A DNA stretch of 7,636 bases from an uncultured Lysobacteraceae bacterium (GTDB lineage Bacteria > Pseudomonadota > Gammaproteobacteria > Xanthomonadales > Rhodanobacteraceae). The position numbers and the translations under genes were made by a program. The notes beneath the pieces were generated by a model, which worked only from the letters and a program-made list of their open reading frames with translations, was not told the origin of the DNA and did no database searches. This document shows, piece by piece, positions 1-5,523 of this stretch (positions within the stretch are counted from its first letter, which is position 1; each line of letters begins with the position of its first letter). The stretch spans positions 1-7,636 of the forward strand of contig CAMLLF010000166.1 of assembly GCA_946480705.1 (NCBI GenBank), read 5' to 3'.

Positions 1-485
1 CGCTGGCCGATCGCGGCGTTCAGCAGCTCGTCGACGCTCGCGCGCTCCAGCCACTGACGCACGAGGCGCTTGGGCCGCGAGCCCAGCGATTTGCGGCCGA
101 CCACGCCGCTGCGCAGGATCTGCACGACATTGCGCAGCATGCGGCCGTTGTCGATCACGCGGTCGAACACGCGCGCGCAGCGTTCGCCGTCGTGCTGCGC
201 GAGCCAGGCGACGAGCAGCGCCGGCATGTCTTTCATGTGGCCGCGGCGGCGCGCGTAGATCGCGGTCTTCGCGACGAACGCCGCCGGCACCTGGGCGCAC
301 AGCGCGAGCGCCTGCTCGAGCTGGGTCTGCGCGTCGGCGTAGTAGACGTCGTTGAGGCAGCCGGTCGCCGCGTACAGCGCGAGGGCGTCCTTCGGGCGGC
401 GCGCATAGGCGCGGCCGCCGGCTTCGTTGCGCGTATCGGCCGGCGGCGGCGTGCGGCGCGTACCGAAGAGTCGGAAATTGACCAT
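1..485 (-). CDS. rsr: TROVE-domain Ro60/Rsr-like RNA-binding protein, N-terminal part (C-terminus beyond left edge)
   Basis: The first 161 residues are visible, starting at the ATG at 485-483 and running off the left edge. GGGAG at 497-493 sits 7 nt before the ATG and fixes the start. The protein shows hallmarks of the TROVE module (HEAT-like ring) of Ro60/Rsr: NEAGGRAY (residues 20-27), the TGCLNDVYYA stretch (41-50), VAKTAIYARRRGHMKDMPALL (71-91), and GRKSLGSRPKRLVRQWLE (130-147). In the family, this ring binds the ends of misfolded RNAs in its cavity and Y RNAs on its outer surface. Bacterial Rsr works with exoribonucleases such as PNPase or sits in rtcBA RNA-repair operons. The C-terminal von Willebrand A/MIDAS domain expected in the family would lie off the window. 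The gene is preceded by a sigma-54-type promoter, which suggests activator-dependent stress induction. Family assignment is by motif recognition and is strong; the symbol is by homology. Confidence 0.88.
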   Translation of the reverse strand, partial: MVNFRLFGTRRTPPPADTRNEAGGRAYARRPKDALALYAATGCLNDVYYADAQTQLEQALALCAQVPAAFVAKTAIYARRRGHMKDMPALLVAWLAQHDGERCARVFDRVIDNGRMLRNVVQILRSGVVGRKSLGSRPKRLVRQWLERASVDELLNAAIGQ

Positions 486-518
486 GTCGTTTCTCCCGTT
501 GTGGCGGACGGGGCAATG

Positions 519-533
519 GCAAGCGACGTGCCA
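519..533 (-). promoter_or_regulatory. Sigma-54 (RpoN) -24/-12 promoter of the Ro/Rsr gene
   Basis: Read on the minus strand, the sequence is TGGCACG-TCGC-TTGC-C. It matches the sigma-54 consensus TGGCACG-N4-TTGCW at every defined position except the final W. The GG and GC dinucleotides have the exact 10-nt separation. The predicted transcription start is near 507, giving a leader of about 22 nt that contains the GGGAG ribosome-binding site. The orientation and placement fit the TROVE gene only. Sigma-54 control is known for RtcR-regulated rsr/rtcBA operons in enterics. An activator of the enhancer-binding type must exist elsewhere in the genome; none is encoded in this window. Confidence 0.85.
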
Positions 534-604
534 GCCGGGCATGGTTTTGAATTGCTTTTTGAAACAGACAGATATGTCACTCGGGCTCGTCCGCGCCAAA
601 TGCG

Positions 605-624
605 TGTTATCCCATTGGATAGCA
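605..624. promoter_or_regulatory. Candidate upstream activator (enhancer-binding protein) site
   Basis: TGTTATCC-CATT-GGATAGCA is a 20-bp imperfect palindrome with 7 of 8 arm positions complementary. Its centre lies about 108 bp upstream of the predicted sigma-54 start near 507, a usual distance for an enhancer-binding-protein site. A second, shorter palindrome, GACA-GATA-TGTC at 567-578, lies 42 bp nearer the promoter, close to four helical turns. The segment between promoter and palindrome (about 540-580) is AT-rich for this genome, as expected if the DNA must bend, for example through IHF. Only one weak IHF-like match was seen, at 540-552. The two palindromes do not share a clear half-site, so the assignment is tentative. 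Confidence 0.4.
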
Positions 625-660
625 GAATTAGCGCACCGGATCGCGACGACGCCGTTTGAA

Positions 661-870
661 GCGAAGGGCGCGTCGGGGAACGCGGGGACGTTCCCGTCCT
701 CGCTGACGGACGCGGCGAACCTCGAAACGCCGCGTTGCGTCTGGACGACCGACCCGGGGAGCTGACGATGCAACGAATCCTTGCGGCCGTTGGCCGGGCC
801 GCGCCTGCGGCAGCCTCGGATTGACCGGCGAACGGCCCCGCCGGCTTGTCCGGCCGAGCCTGCCGCCCGG
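661..870. other. Non-coding, hairpin-rich part of the rsr/fba intergenic region
   Basis: No convincing gene is seen here. Several strong stems occur in succession: 676-682 with 689-695 (7 bp, 6-nt loop); 709-717 with 728-736 (9 bp including one G-U, 10-nt loop AACCTCGAAA); 733-738 with 770-775 (alternative to the previous one); and GC-rich stems between about 784 and 860. This could be a structured RNA such as a Y RNA, a long untranslated leader, or simply GC-rich sequence that folds by chance. The open frames crossing it lack family matches or a convincing start. Confidence 0.35.
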
Positions 871-898
871 ACACCGGTCACGCCTTCTGGCCTATAAT
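868..898 (+). promoter_or_regulatory. Sigma-70-type promoter of the aldolase gene
   Basis: TATAAT at 893-898 is a perfect -10 hexamer in otherwise very GC-rich sequence, 76 bp before the aldolase ATG. The best -35 candidate is CGGACA at 868-873 (4 of 6 to TTGACA) with a long 19-bp spacer, so the -35 is weak. The predicted start is near 905, giving a leader of about 70 nt. Confidence 0.65.
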
Positions 899-906
899 CC
901 GCGGCC

Positions 907-945
907 CGCGACCGCCCGCCGGTCGCCCCGCGGCCGGCGGTCGCG
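907..945 (+). other. Strong hairpin at the 5' end of the aldolase mRNA leader
   Basis: CGCGACCGCC (907-916) pairs perfectly with GGCGGTCGCG (936-945), a 10-bp GC-rich stem that begins within a few nucleotides of the predicted transcription start. A shorter alternative stem, GCGACC (908-913) with GGTCGC (921-926), uses the same 5' strand, so the two are mutually exclusive. The ribosome-binding site at 964-967 lies outside both. The structure might stabilise the transcript; no riboswitch class was recognised. Confidence 0.5.
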
Positions 946-973
946 TCCCGGATTCAATCCCACGGAGTCATCC

Positions 974-1984
974 ATGAGCATCGAACAGCTGGAAAGCATT
1001 GCCCAGGCGATGGTCGCCCCGGGCAAGGGCATCATCGCGATCGACGAGTCGAACACGACGATCAAGAAGCGTTTCGACGGCGTCGGCATCGAATGCACGG
1101 AAGAGAATCGCCGCGCTTATCGCGAAATGCTGCTCACCGCGCCGAGCCTGTCCGATCACATTTCCGGCGCGATCCTCTATGACGAAACGCTGCGCCAGTC
1201 GAGCCGCGCCGGCGTGCCGTTCACGAAGATCATGCTCGACAACGGCATCCTGCCGGGCATCAAGGTCGACAAGGGCCCGCAGCCGCTGGCCGGTTTTCCG
1301 GGCGAGCTGGTCACCGAAGGTCTCGACGGCCTGCGCGACCGCCTCAAGGAATACGCAAGCCTCGGCGCGAAGTTCGCCAAGTGGCGCGCGGTCATCACGA
1401 TCGGCGACGACATGCCGAGCTCGACCTGCATCGAAGCCAATTGCCACGCGCTCGCGCGTTATGCCGCGCTGTGCCAGGAAGCCGGCATCGTGCCGATGGT
1501 CGAACCCGAGGTGCTCATGGACGGTTCGCACGACCTCGACGTCTGCTACGACGTGACCGAAGTGACGCTGCGTTCGCTGTTCGCCTCGCTGTACGAGCAG
1601 AACGTCATGCTCGAAGGCACCATCCTCAAGGCCAGCATGGTCGTCTCCGGCAAGGACTGCCCGGAACAGGCCAGCATCGACGAAGTCGCCGAAGCGACCG
1701 TGCGCTGCCTCAAGGCCAGCGTGCCGGCATCGCTGCCGGGCATCGTGTTCCTGTCGGGCGGCCAGTCCGACGAAGCCGCGACCGCGCACCTCAACGCGAT
1801 GAACCAGATGGGCCCGCACCCGTGGCCGCTGAGCTTCTCCTACGGCCGCGCGATGCAGTCGGCCGCGCTGAAGCTCTGGTCGGGCGACATGGCGAAGAAC
1901 TTCGCCGACGCGCAGAAGACCGTCGCGCAGCGTGCGCGCGAAAACGGTCTGGCCGCGCTGGGCCAGTGGAAGAAGTCGGCCTGA
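974..1984 (+). CDS. fba: Class I fructose-1,6-bisphosphate aldolase
   Basis: This is a 336-residue cytoplasmic enzyme that interconverts fructose-1,6-bisphosphate with dihydroxyacetone phosphate and glyceraldehyde-3-phosphate, in glycolysis and gluconeogenesis, through a Schiff-base lysine. It is the animal/plant type, not the zinc-dependent class II type. Visible active-site residues are D24 (AIDES), K136 and R138 (FAKWR), E177 and E179 (VEPE), Schiff-base K219 (LEGTILKAS), S261 (LSGGQ) and R292 (YGRA). Against rabbit muscle aldolase these sit at near-constant offsets of 9 to 11 residues. The C-terminal tyrosine of vertebrate enzymes is absent; the protein ends in GQWKKSA. The start is the ATG at 974 with GGAG at 964-967, 6 nt upstream. 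The frame stays open further upstream, to 821, but that part has no family similarity and lies over the promoter and leader hairpin. The gene is monocistronic, with its own promoter and a terminator just downstream. Confidence 0.97.
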   Translation: MSIEQLESIAQAMVAPGKGIIAIDESNTTIKKRFDGVGIECTEENRRAYREMLLTAPSLSDHISGAILYDETLRQSSRAGVPFTKIMLDNGILPGIKVDKGPQPLAGFPGELVTEGLDGLRDRLKEYASLGAKFAKWRAVITIGDDMPSSTCIEANCHALARYAALCQEAGIVPMVEPEVLMDGSHDLDVCYDVTEVTLRSLFASLYEQNVMLEGTILKASMVVSGKDCPEQASIDEVAEATVRCLKASVPASLPGIVFLSGGQSDEAATAHLNAMNQMGPHPWPLSFSYGRAMQSAALKLWSGDMAKNFADAQKTVAQRARENGLAALGQWKKSA

Positions 1985-1999
1985 CAATCCGCTTCAACG

Positions 2000-2036
2000 A
2001 AACGAAAACGCCGGCCAAGTGCCGGCGTTTTCGTTT
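2000..2036. terminator. Bidirectional intrinsic terminator between aldolase and PNGase genes
   Basis: A perfect 16-bp stem (2000-2015 with 2021-2036) closes a 5-nt CAAGT loop. The stem carries A-rich sequence on one side and GTTTTCGTTT on the other, so each strand ends in a T-rich run after a GC-rich core (GCCGGC). It lies 15 bp past the aldolase stop and about 55 bp past the stop of the convergent PNGase-like gene, so it can end both transcripts. Confidence 0.9.
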
Positions 2037-2085
2037 GGGAGCCCGGGCCTGCTTCCGCTCCCACGATTCCCCGTTCCCGATTCCC
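2036..2085. repeat. Short hairpin plus tandem GATTCCC heptamers
   Basis: TGGGAGC (2036-2042) pairs with GCTCCCA (2057-2063) around a 14-nt loop. It is followed at once by three tandem 7-mers, GATTCCC (2065-2071), CGTTCCC (2072-2078) and GATTCCC (2079-2085); the middle copy has two changes. GGGAATC-type runs beside genes are, to my recollection, common in Xanthomonadaceae genomes. They carry no known function and are useful here mainly as a taxonomic hint. Confidence 0.6.
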
Positions 2086-2090
2086 GGCTC

Positions 2091-3860
2091 CTAGGGCAGC
2101 AACTGCACCGAAGCGCCATAGTGCGCCGATGCGAAGTTGTGGAAATGGTCGAACGCACGCAGCGTGTTGCGGCCGTCGGGGCAGCCTTCGCCGTCGATGA
2201 CGGACGTGACCGCGCCGCGTTCGGCGCTGACCGCGCGGCGATAGCAGGCGCCGAACGGATCGACGTAGTGGAATGACTGCCATCCCTTCTGCGTCTCGCG
2301 CAGCGCGAGGCTGCCGTCGCCGGCGAACAGTATCGAGCCCTGGTTGTCGATCTCGCTGACGCTGAGTGCGCTGCGCAGCGGCCAGCCTTCGGTGCCGGCG
2401 TCGAGCGCGCGGGCGATCTTCTGCGCGACGCGCGTGGTCTGGCGTGCGCCGACCGTCTGCGCTTCGTATTGGTAGGCGATCGACAGCGGCAGGAAGCGTT
2501 CGTCGCGCAGGATCGTCGTGCGCCCGTTCTGCGTGCGCCGCACGACCGTATAGGCGTACGAACTCTGGTTGATGTCCTGCGTATAGAGGTTCGCGGAAAT
2601 CCGGAACTGCTGGTAATTGTTGAAATCGAAGCGCTGGTCGATCGACGTCGTGACGCGTCCGTGCGACGTGTCGACGTGGCCTGTGATCAGGTGTCCGCGG
2701 ACCGATTCCGTGCTGATCCCGGCCGACAGCACGCCGTCGGTCTCGGTCACGTTGCGCGTCAGTCGCGGAATCGACACGGCGGCGACCGTGTTTTCGGTCA
2801 GCGCGCCGGTGACGACGGCGCGTCCGGCGTCGAGAAACAGCAGCAGGTTCGCGGCCATCGAGAAGCGGTCGCCCGCGTTGTGGACCGACAGCGTGACCGT
2901 GTGCGGCGCGCCGTCGTTGAGTTTCGCGGCGAACGGGGTCAGGTCGATGCGCCAGGGTTCGAACGAAAACGTCTGCGGCGCCGGGATCGGCCGCCAGAGG
3001 CCGGGATCGATCGCGCCGGTGTAGAGCCACGGATAGACGTGCGCGATGCCGGCCGGTTCGCCGTCGATGCGCACGAGCGTTTCGCGGAATGCGGTGTGGC
3101 CGCAGGACTGCAACTGCTCGGCCAGATCGTCGGGCACGCAGGTCATCCAGAACTCGTCGGCGCCCTGGCTCTGCGCGATGACGTCGAGAAAGACCCGCTC
3201 GATGTTGCGCGGCAGCGTGAACGTGCGCTCGAAGCGCGCGTCGGGGCCGTTCAGATCGGTCACGCCGCCGAGCGCGCCGCCGCTCATCGGCAGCACGCGG
3301 TCGGGACGGCGCGGACGGTCCGGTCTCGCGGCCGTATCGCGGAAAAACAGCAGTTCCGCGCTGCCGTGCAGGATGCCGGTATAGGTGTCGTTGACGATGT
3401 TGCCGAGGTCGATCTTGCCGCCCTGCGGCCTCGACAGCAGGCTGACGTAGTCGCTGACGTCGCGCTCGATGCGCCAGCGCGGCGCGTCGATGGCCGAGGG
3501 CTCCTGGGTCGTGCCGAAATAGAGGTTCACCGCGCCGATCCAGAGGTTCGCCGTGCGATCGAACTGCCGGCCGGTCGTCACATCGAAGTCGGCGCGCAGC
3601 ACGATCTTCGCGTAGGGGCCGGGGCAGTTCGCGGGCGGCGCATAGCTGAAATCGTGCAGCGAGAAGTCGCTGAAGGTCTCGTCGCGGTAGAGCGCGACCA
3701 CGCAGGGCTCGCCGGGCGGCAGCGGCACGACCGGATCCGCGACGACGGCGCCGCGCGCTCCGACGGCGGGCGGGTCGGCCGCAGCGGGCGGATTCGCAAA
3801 AAGGGCAATCAATAAAAGCGGAAAACTATACTTCAGCCGTGCGGCGATGGCGCGGTACAT
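2091..3860 (-). CDS. Secreted PNGase A-family peptide-N4-(N-acetyl-beta-glucosaminyl)asparagine amidase
   Basis: This 589-residue protein belongs to the PNGase A family (plant almond-type and bacterial acid-active PNGase H+ type), which cleaves N-glycans from the asparagine of glycopeptides, including core alpha-1,3-fucosylated ones. The diagnostic stretch FDRTANLWIGAVNLYFGTT (100-118) is followed by RWRIERDVSDYVSLLS (128-143), with a WRIDLTPFAAKLNDGAPHTVTLSV region (303-326) further on. Residues 1-28 form a signal peptide: YSFPLLLIALFA is the hydrophobic core and AAA-DP the likely cleavage site, so the enzyme is exported. The six cysteines (C53, C79, C241, C253, C539, C560) are even in number, as expected for disulfides outside the cytoplasm. 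GGAGGAG at 3871-3865 gives a strong ribosome-binding site. The gene stands alone, 86 bp after the upstream kinase gene and convergent with fba. The exact catalytic residues cannot be named from sequence alone. The natural substrate is unknown; plant or fungal glycoproteins are plausible. Confidence 0.9.
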   Translation of the reverse strand: MYRAIAARLKYSFPLLLIALFANPPAAADPPAVGARGAVVADPVVPLPPGEPCVVALYRDETFSDFSLHDFSYAPPANCPGPYAKIVLRADFDVTTGRQFDRTANLWIGAVNLYFGTTQEPSAIDAPRWRIERDVSDYVSLLSRPQGGKIDLGNIVNDTYTGILHGSAELLFFRDTAARPDRPRRPDRVLPMSGGALGGVTDLNGPDARFERTFTLPRNIERVFLDVIAQSQGADEFWMTCVPDDLAEQLQSCGHTAFRETLVRIDGEPAGIAHVYPWLYTGAIDPGLWRPIPAPQTFSFEPWRIDLTPFAAKLNDGAPHTVTLSVHNAGDRFSMAANLLLFLDAGRAVVTGALTENTVAAVSIPRLTRNVTETDGVLSAGISTESVRGHLITGHVDTSHGRVTTSIDQRFDFNNYQQFRISANLYTQDINQSSYAYTVVRRTQNGRTTILRDERFLPLSIAYQYEAQTVGARQTTRVAQKIARALDAGTEGWPLRSALSVSEIDNQGSILFAGDGSLALRETQKGWQSFHYVDPFGACYRRAVSAERGAVTSVIDGEGCPDGRNTLRAFDHFHNFASAHYGASVQLLP

Positions 3861-3902
3861 GGTGCTCCTCCGTTAGCGGTGCTGTCCCCTGAGGAATCGG
3901 CT

Positions 3903-3959
3903 CGCGCGGCGACGCCGCGCGGGGCATGACGACATGCGGCGCGCGCTCACAGCGCGCGC
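3903..3959. other. Three consecutive hairpins between kinase and PNGase genes
   Basis: The stems are 3903-3910 with 3914-3921 (8 bp, 3-nt loop), 3924-3928 with 3933-3937 (5 bp, 4-nt loop), and 3939-3947 with 3951-3959 (9 bp, 3-nt loop). The last one spans the kinase stop codon at 3949-3947. No T-run follows any of them on the minus strand, so none is a canonical intrinsic terminator. They may act as mRNA 3'-end protection or weak attenuation ahead of the PNGase gene. No clear sigma-70 promoter for the PNGase gene was seen in this gap. Confidence 0.45.
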
Positions 3960-4807
3960 GCCAGCGAAAGGATCGCCGCAGCGACGCGAAGCTCGCGTGT
4001 CTCGTCGGCCGTGTTGCCGTCCTCGGCATGCCAGGCCGCGGACAGGCAGCCGTAGACGTGCGCGTAGCCGAGCACCTGTGGCACGGGGAGTTCCAGCGCG
4101 CGCGCATAGGCTTCGGCGCGGCGGTGCAGCACGTCCGGATCGAGACACAGGTCGTCGCGGTCGAGCGGGTTGTAGAGCAGATTCGCCGCGTCGAACGCCG
4201 GATCGCCGTACAGGCCGTTCGCGTCGATCGCGAGCCAGCCGCGCGGGCCGTGCAGGATGTTGTCGTGATGCAGGTCGCCGTGCAGCGGCCGTTCGTCGCG
4301 TGCGTTGCGCAGCAGACGCTCGGCGACGCGCGCGGCTTCGCGGTACGGATCGTCGGGCGCGGCGCCGCGCGCGCGGGCGAACAGGCTCGCGAAGTGGCGA
4401 TACAGCGGCGTCAGCGCGGCAGGCGCACGACGCGACGGCGACGACGCGGAGGCGAGCCGTACGAGCACGCCGGCGGCGATCTCGCTCGCCGCCGCGTCGC
4501 CGTCGCGATCGAGCGCCTCGCGCAGCGAGGTATCGCCTGCATCTTCGAGCAATTGCAGCGAACCCTGCGCCGCGTAGAGCCGGACCAGGCCGCGGCCGCG
4601 CTGCCAGCGCGCGAACGCGCGCGTCGCGAGCGGATCGTGCGCACGGGGCTTCAGCGCCTTGACCACGGCCGTACCGTCGCCGCGCCGCACGCGCCAGACC
4701 CGGCTCGTCGGCGTGTCGGCGAGAAGGTGCGCGTCGCGCAGGCGCCAGCGCAGCGGAAAAACCGGATGGGTGCCGTCGCTGCGCGGGGGCCGTCGCCATG
4801 CGCGCAT
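3947..4807 (-). CDS. APH(6)-type aminoglycoside/hydroxyurea phosphotransferase family kinase
   Basis: This 286-residue cytoplasmic protein has the kinase-like fold of the streptomycin 6-phosphotransferase/hydroxyurea kinase family. Motifs in order: ATP-binding K50 in TAVVKAL; the Brenner catalytic loop LHGDLHHDNIL (175-185) with catalytic D178 and metal-ligand N183; and the DFG-equivalent D195 in GWLAIDANGLYGDPAFDAANLLYNPLDR (190-217), which is typical of the StrB-like group. The start is the ATG at 4807-4805, which shares its A with the TGA of the upstream macrodomain gene (TGATG), so translation is probably coupled. The same frame remains open upstream, inside the macrodomain gene, but that part has no similarity. 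Chromosomal members of this family are often of unknown substrate, so drug resistance should not be assumed; an ATP-dependent small-molecule or sugar kinase role is possible. Length is close to the usual 270-310 residues. Confidence 0.88.
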   Translation of the reverse strand: MRAWRRPPRSDGTHPVFPLRWRLRDAHLLADTPTSRVWRVRRGDGTAVVKALKPRAHDPLATRAFARWQRGRGLVRLYAAQGSLQLLEDAGDTSLREALDRDGDAAASEIAAGVLVRLASASSPSRRAPAALTPLYRHFASLFARARGAAPDDPYREAARVAERLLRNARDERPLHGDLHHDNILHGPRGWLAIDANGLYGDPAFDAANLLYNPLDRDDLCLDPDVLHRRAEAYARALELPVPQVLGYAHVYGCLSAAWHAEDGNTADETRELRVAAAILSLARAL

Positions 4808-5334
4808 CAGGCGGCCAGCGCGTCGCGGTAGGCCTGCAGCGCCTTCGGACCGAAGCAGCAGAACACGATGCGCGACAGCGAGCCGGGCTCGTCGGCGATC
4901 GCGCGCGCTTCGGCGACGGCGATCGCGACGGCCTCGGCCAGCGGATAGCCGAACACGCCGCAGCTGATCGCGGGAAACGCGACGCTCGCGAAATCGTGTT
5001 CGCGCGCGAGCGCGAGGCAGCGCCGGTAGCACGACGCGAGCAGCGCCGGCTCGCCCTTGTCGCCGCCGTACCAGACCGGCCCGACGGTGTGGATGATGTG
5101 GCGCGCCGGCAGCCGGTGCCCGCCCGTCAGCACGGCTTCGCCGGTCGGGCAGCGCACGTGCGGCCGCACCATCGGCATCGCCGCGCATTCGTCGCGAAGC
5201 CCGGGGCCGGCCGCGCGATGGATCGCGCCGTCGACGCCGCCGCCGCCGGACAGGCTTTCGTTGGCCGCGTTCACGATGGCGTCGAGCGCCAGCGTGGTGA
5301 TGTCGGCTTCTATGGCTTCGATGACGACCTGCAT
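4807..5334 (-). CDS. ymdB: YmdB-type macrodomain protein (O-acetyl-ADP-ribose deacetylase)
   Basis: This 175-residue single macrodomain closely resembles E. coli YmdB. It shows [11 protein letters not shown] (18-28), [17 protein letters not shown] (30-46), [11 protein letters not shown] (62-72), HTVGPVW (82-88) and the [11 protein letters not shown] loop (121-131). Residues N25 and D35, which correspond to catalytic positions in YmdB, are present. Family members hydrolyse O-acetyl-ADP-ribose and mono-ADP-ribose from acidic side chains, and bind ADP-ribose generally. E. coli YmdB is also reported to modulate RNase III. The start is the ATG at 5334-5332, with AGGA at 5346-5343, 8 nt upstream. 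An in-frame ATG at 5388 would add 18 basic residues outside the domain and is less likely. It is the first gene of a two-gene operon with the kinase, and is divergent from marR. Confidence 0.93.
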   Translation of the reverse strand: MQVVIEAIEADITTLALDAIVNAANESLSGGGGVDGAIHRAAGPGLRDECAAMPMVRPHVRCPTGEAVLTGGHRLPARHIIHTVGPVWYGGDKGEPALLASCYRRCLALAREHDFASVAFPAISCGVFGYPLAEAVAIAVAEARAIADEPGSLSRIVFCCFGPKALQAYRDALAA

Positions 5335-5444
5335 GGGGCGGATCCTAGCGCGGCGCTTCGTGCGCCGTTGATGACGCATTTCCCTCAACTCGGAATCCCG
5401 CGGTCGGGCCGGCCCGGCGGCGCTGTTCTTTTTGCGATTCCGAT

Positions 5445-5462
5445 CCTAGACCTTGGTCTAGG
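5445..5462. promoter_or_regulatory. Perfect 18-bp palindrome, probable MarR operator
   Basis: CCTAGACCTTGGTCTAGG is a perfect palindrome whose two-base centre makes it a DNA-binding site, not a hairpin terminator. It lies 62 bp before the marR ATG, in the divergent region between marR-emrAB and the macrodomain operon. MarR-family dimers bind palindromes of 16-20 bp and usually repress their own operon. It might also affect the divergent operon. Confidence 0.65.
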
Positions 5463-5495
5463 TCATTGCTGAACTCGTCGGCATTGAAAAATACC

Positions 5496-5505
5496 TGCCT
5501 AGGCA
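5496..5505. promoter_or_regulatory. Second CCTAGG-centred palindrome near the marR start
   Basis: TGCCTAGGCA is a perfect 10-bp palindrome ending 18 bp before the marR ATG. It shares the CCTAG core with the 18-bp palindrome 47 bp upstream (centre to centre), which suggests two operator copies flanking or overlapping the promoter. No good -10 hexamer was identified. TTGAAA at 5484-5489 is a possible -35 and would place the -10 over 5507-5512. Confidence 0.5.
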
Positions 5506-5523
5506 ATAGTGTCTTCGGCAGCC

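Noticed and set aside
709..736. Hairpin loop TTTCGAGGTT (minus strand) considered as a tRNA T-arm mimic, as in YrlA
   Set aside because: The loop is 10 nt, not 7, and no matching acceptor or anticodon arms were found.
427..765. Plus-strand frame of 112 codons upstream of the aldolase
   Set aside because: No recognisable domain, antisense to the rsr start, and crosses the sigma-54 promoter and the palindromes.
233..874. Minus-strand frame of 213 codons over the rsr start and upstream region
   Set aside because: Out of frame with the TROVE protein and Ser/Arg/Pro-rich; it also runs over the sigma-54 promoter.
821..973. N-terminal extension of the aldolase frame by 51 residues
   Set aside because: It covers the TATAAT promoter and the leader hairpin and has no family similarity; the ATG at 974 has a good ribosome-binding site.
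968..1987. Minus-strand open frame opposite the aldolase
   Set aside because: Arg/His/Val-rich antisense shadow of a gene with complete active-site residues.
2469..3815. Long plus-strand open frame (448 codons) opposite the PNGase gene
   Set aside because: Low-complexity Arg/Ala/Val-rich product with no motif, lying antisense to a protein with a clear family signature. High GC keeps antisense frames open.
3903..3921. Hairpin considered as an intrinsic terminator
   Set aside because: No T-run follows on either strand, so it is listed only as a structure.
4808..5188. N-terminal extension of the kinase frame through the macrodomain gene
   Set aside because: Arg/Ala-rich out-of-frame reading of the macrodomain. 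The kinase family begins just after the ATG at 4807, which is coupled to the macrodomain stop.
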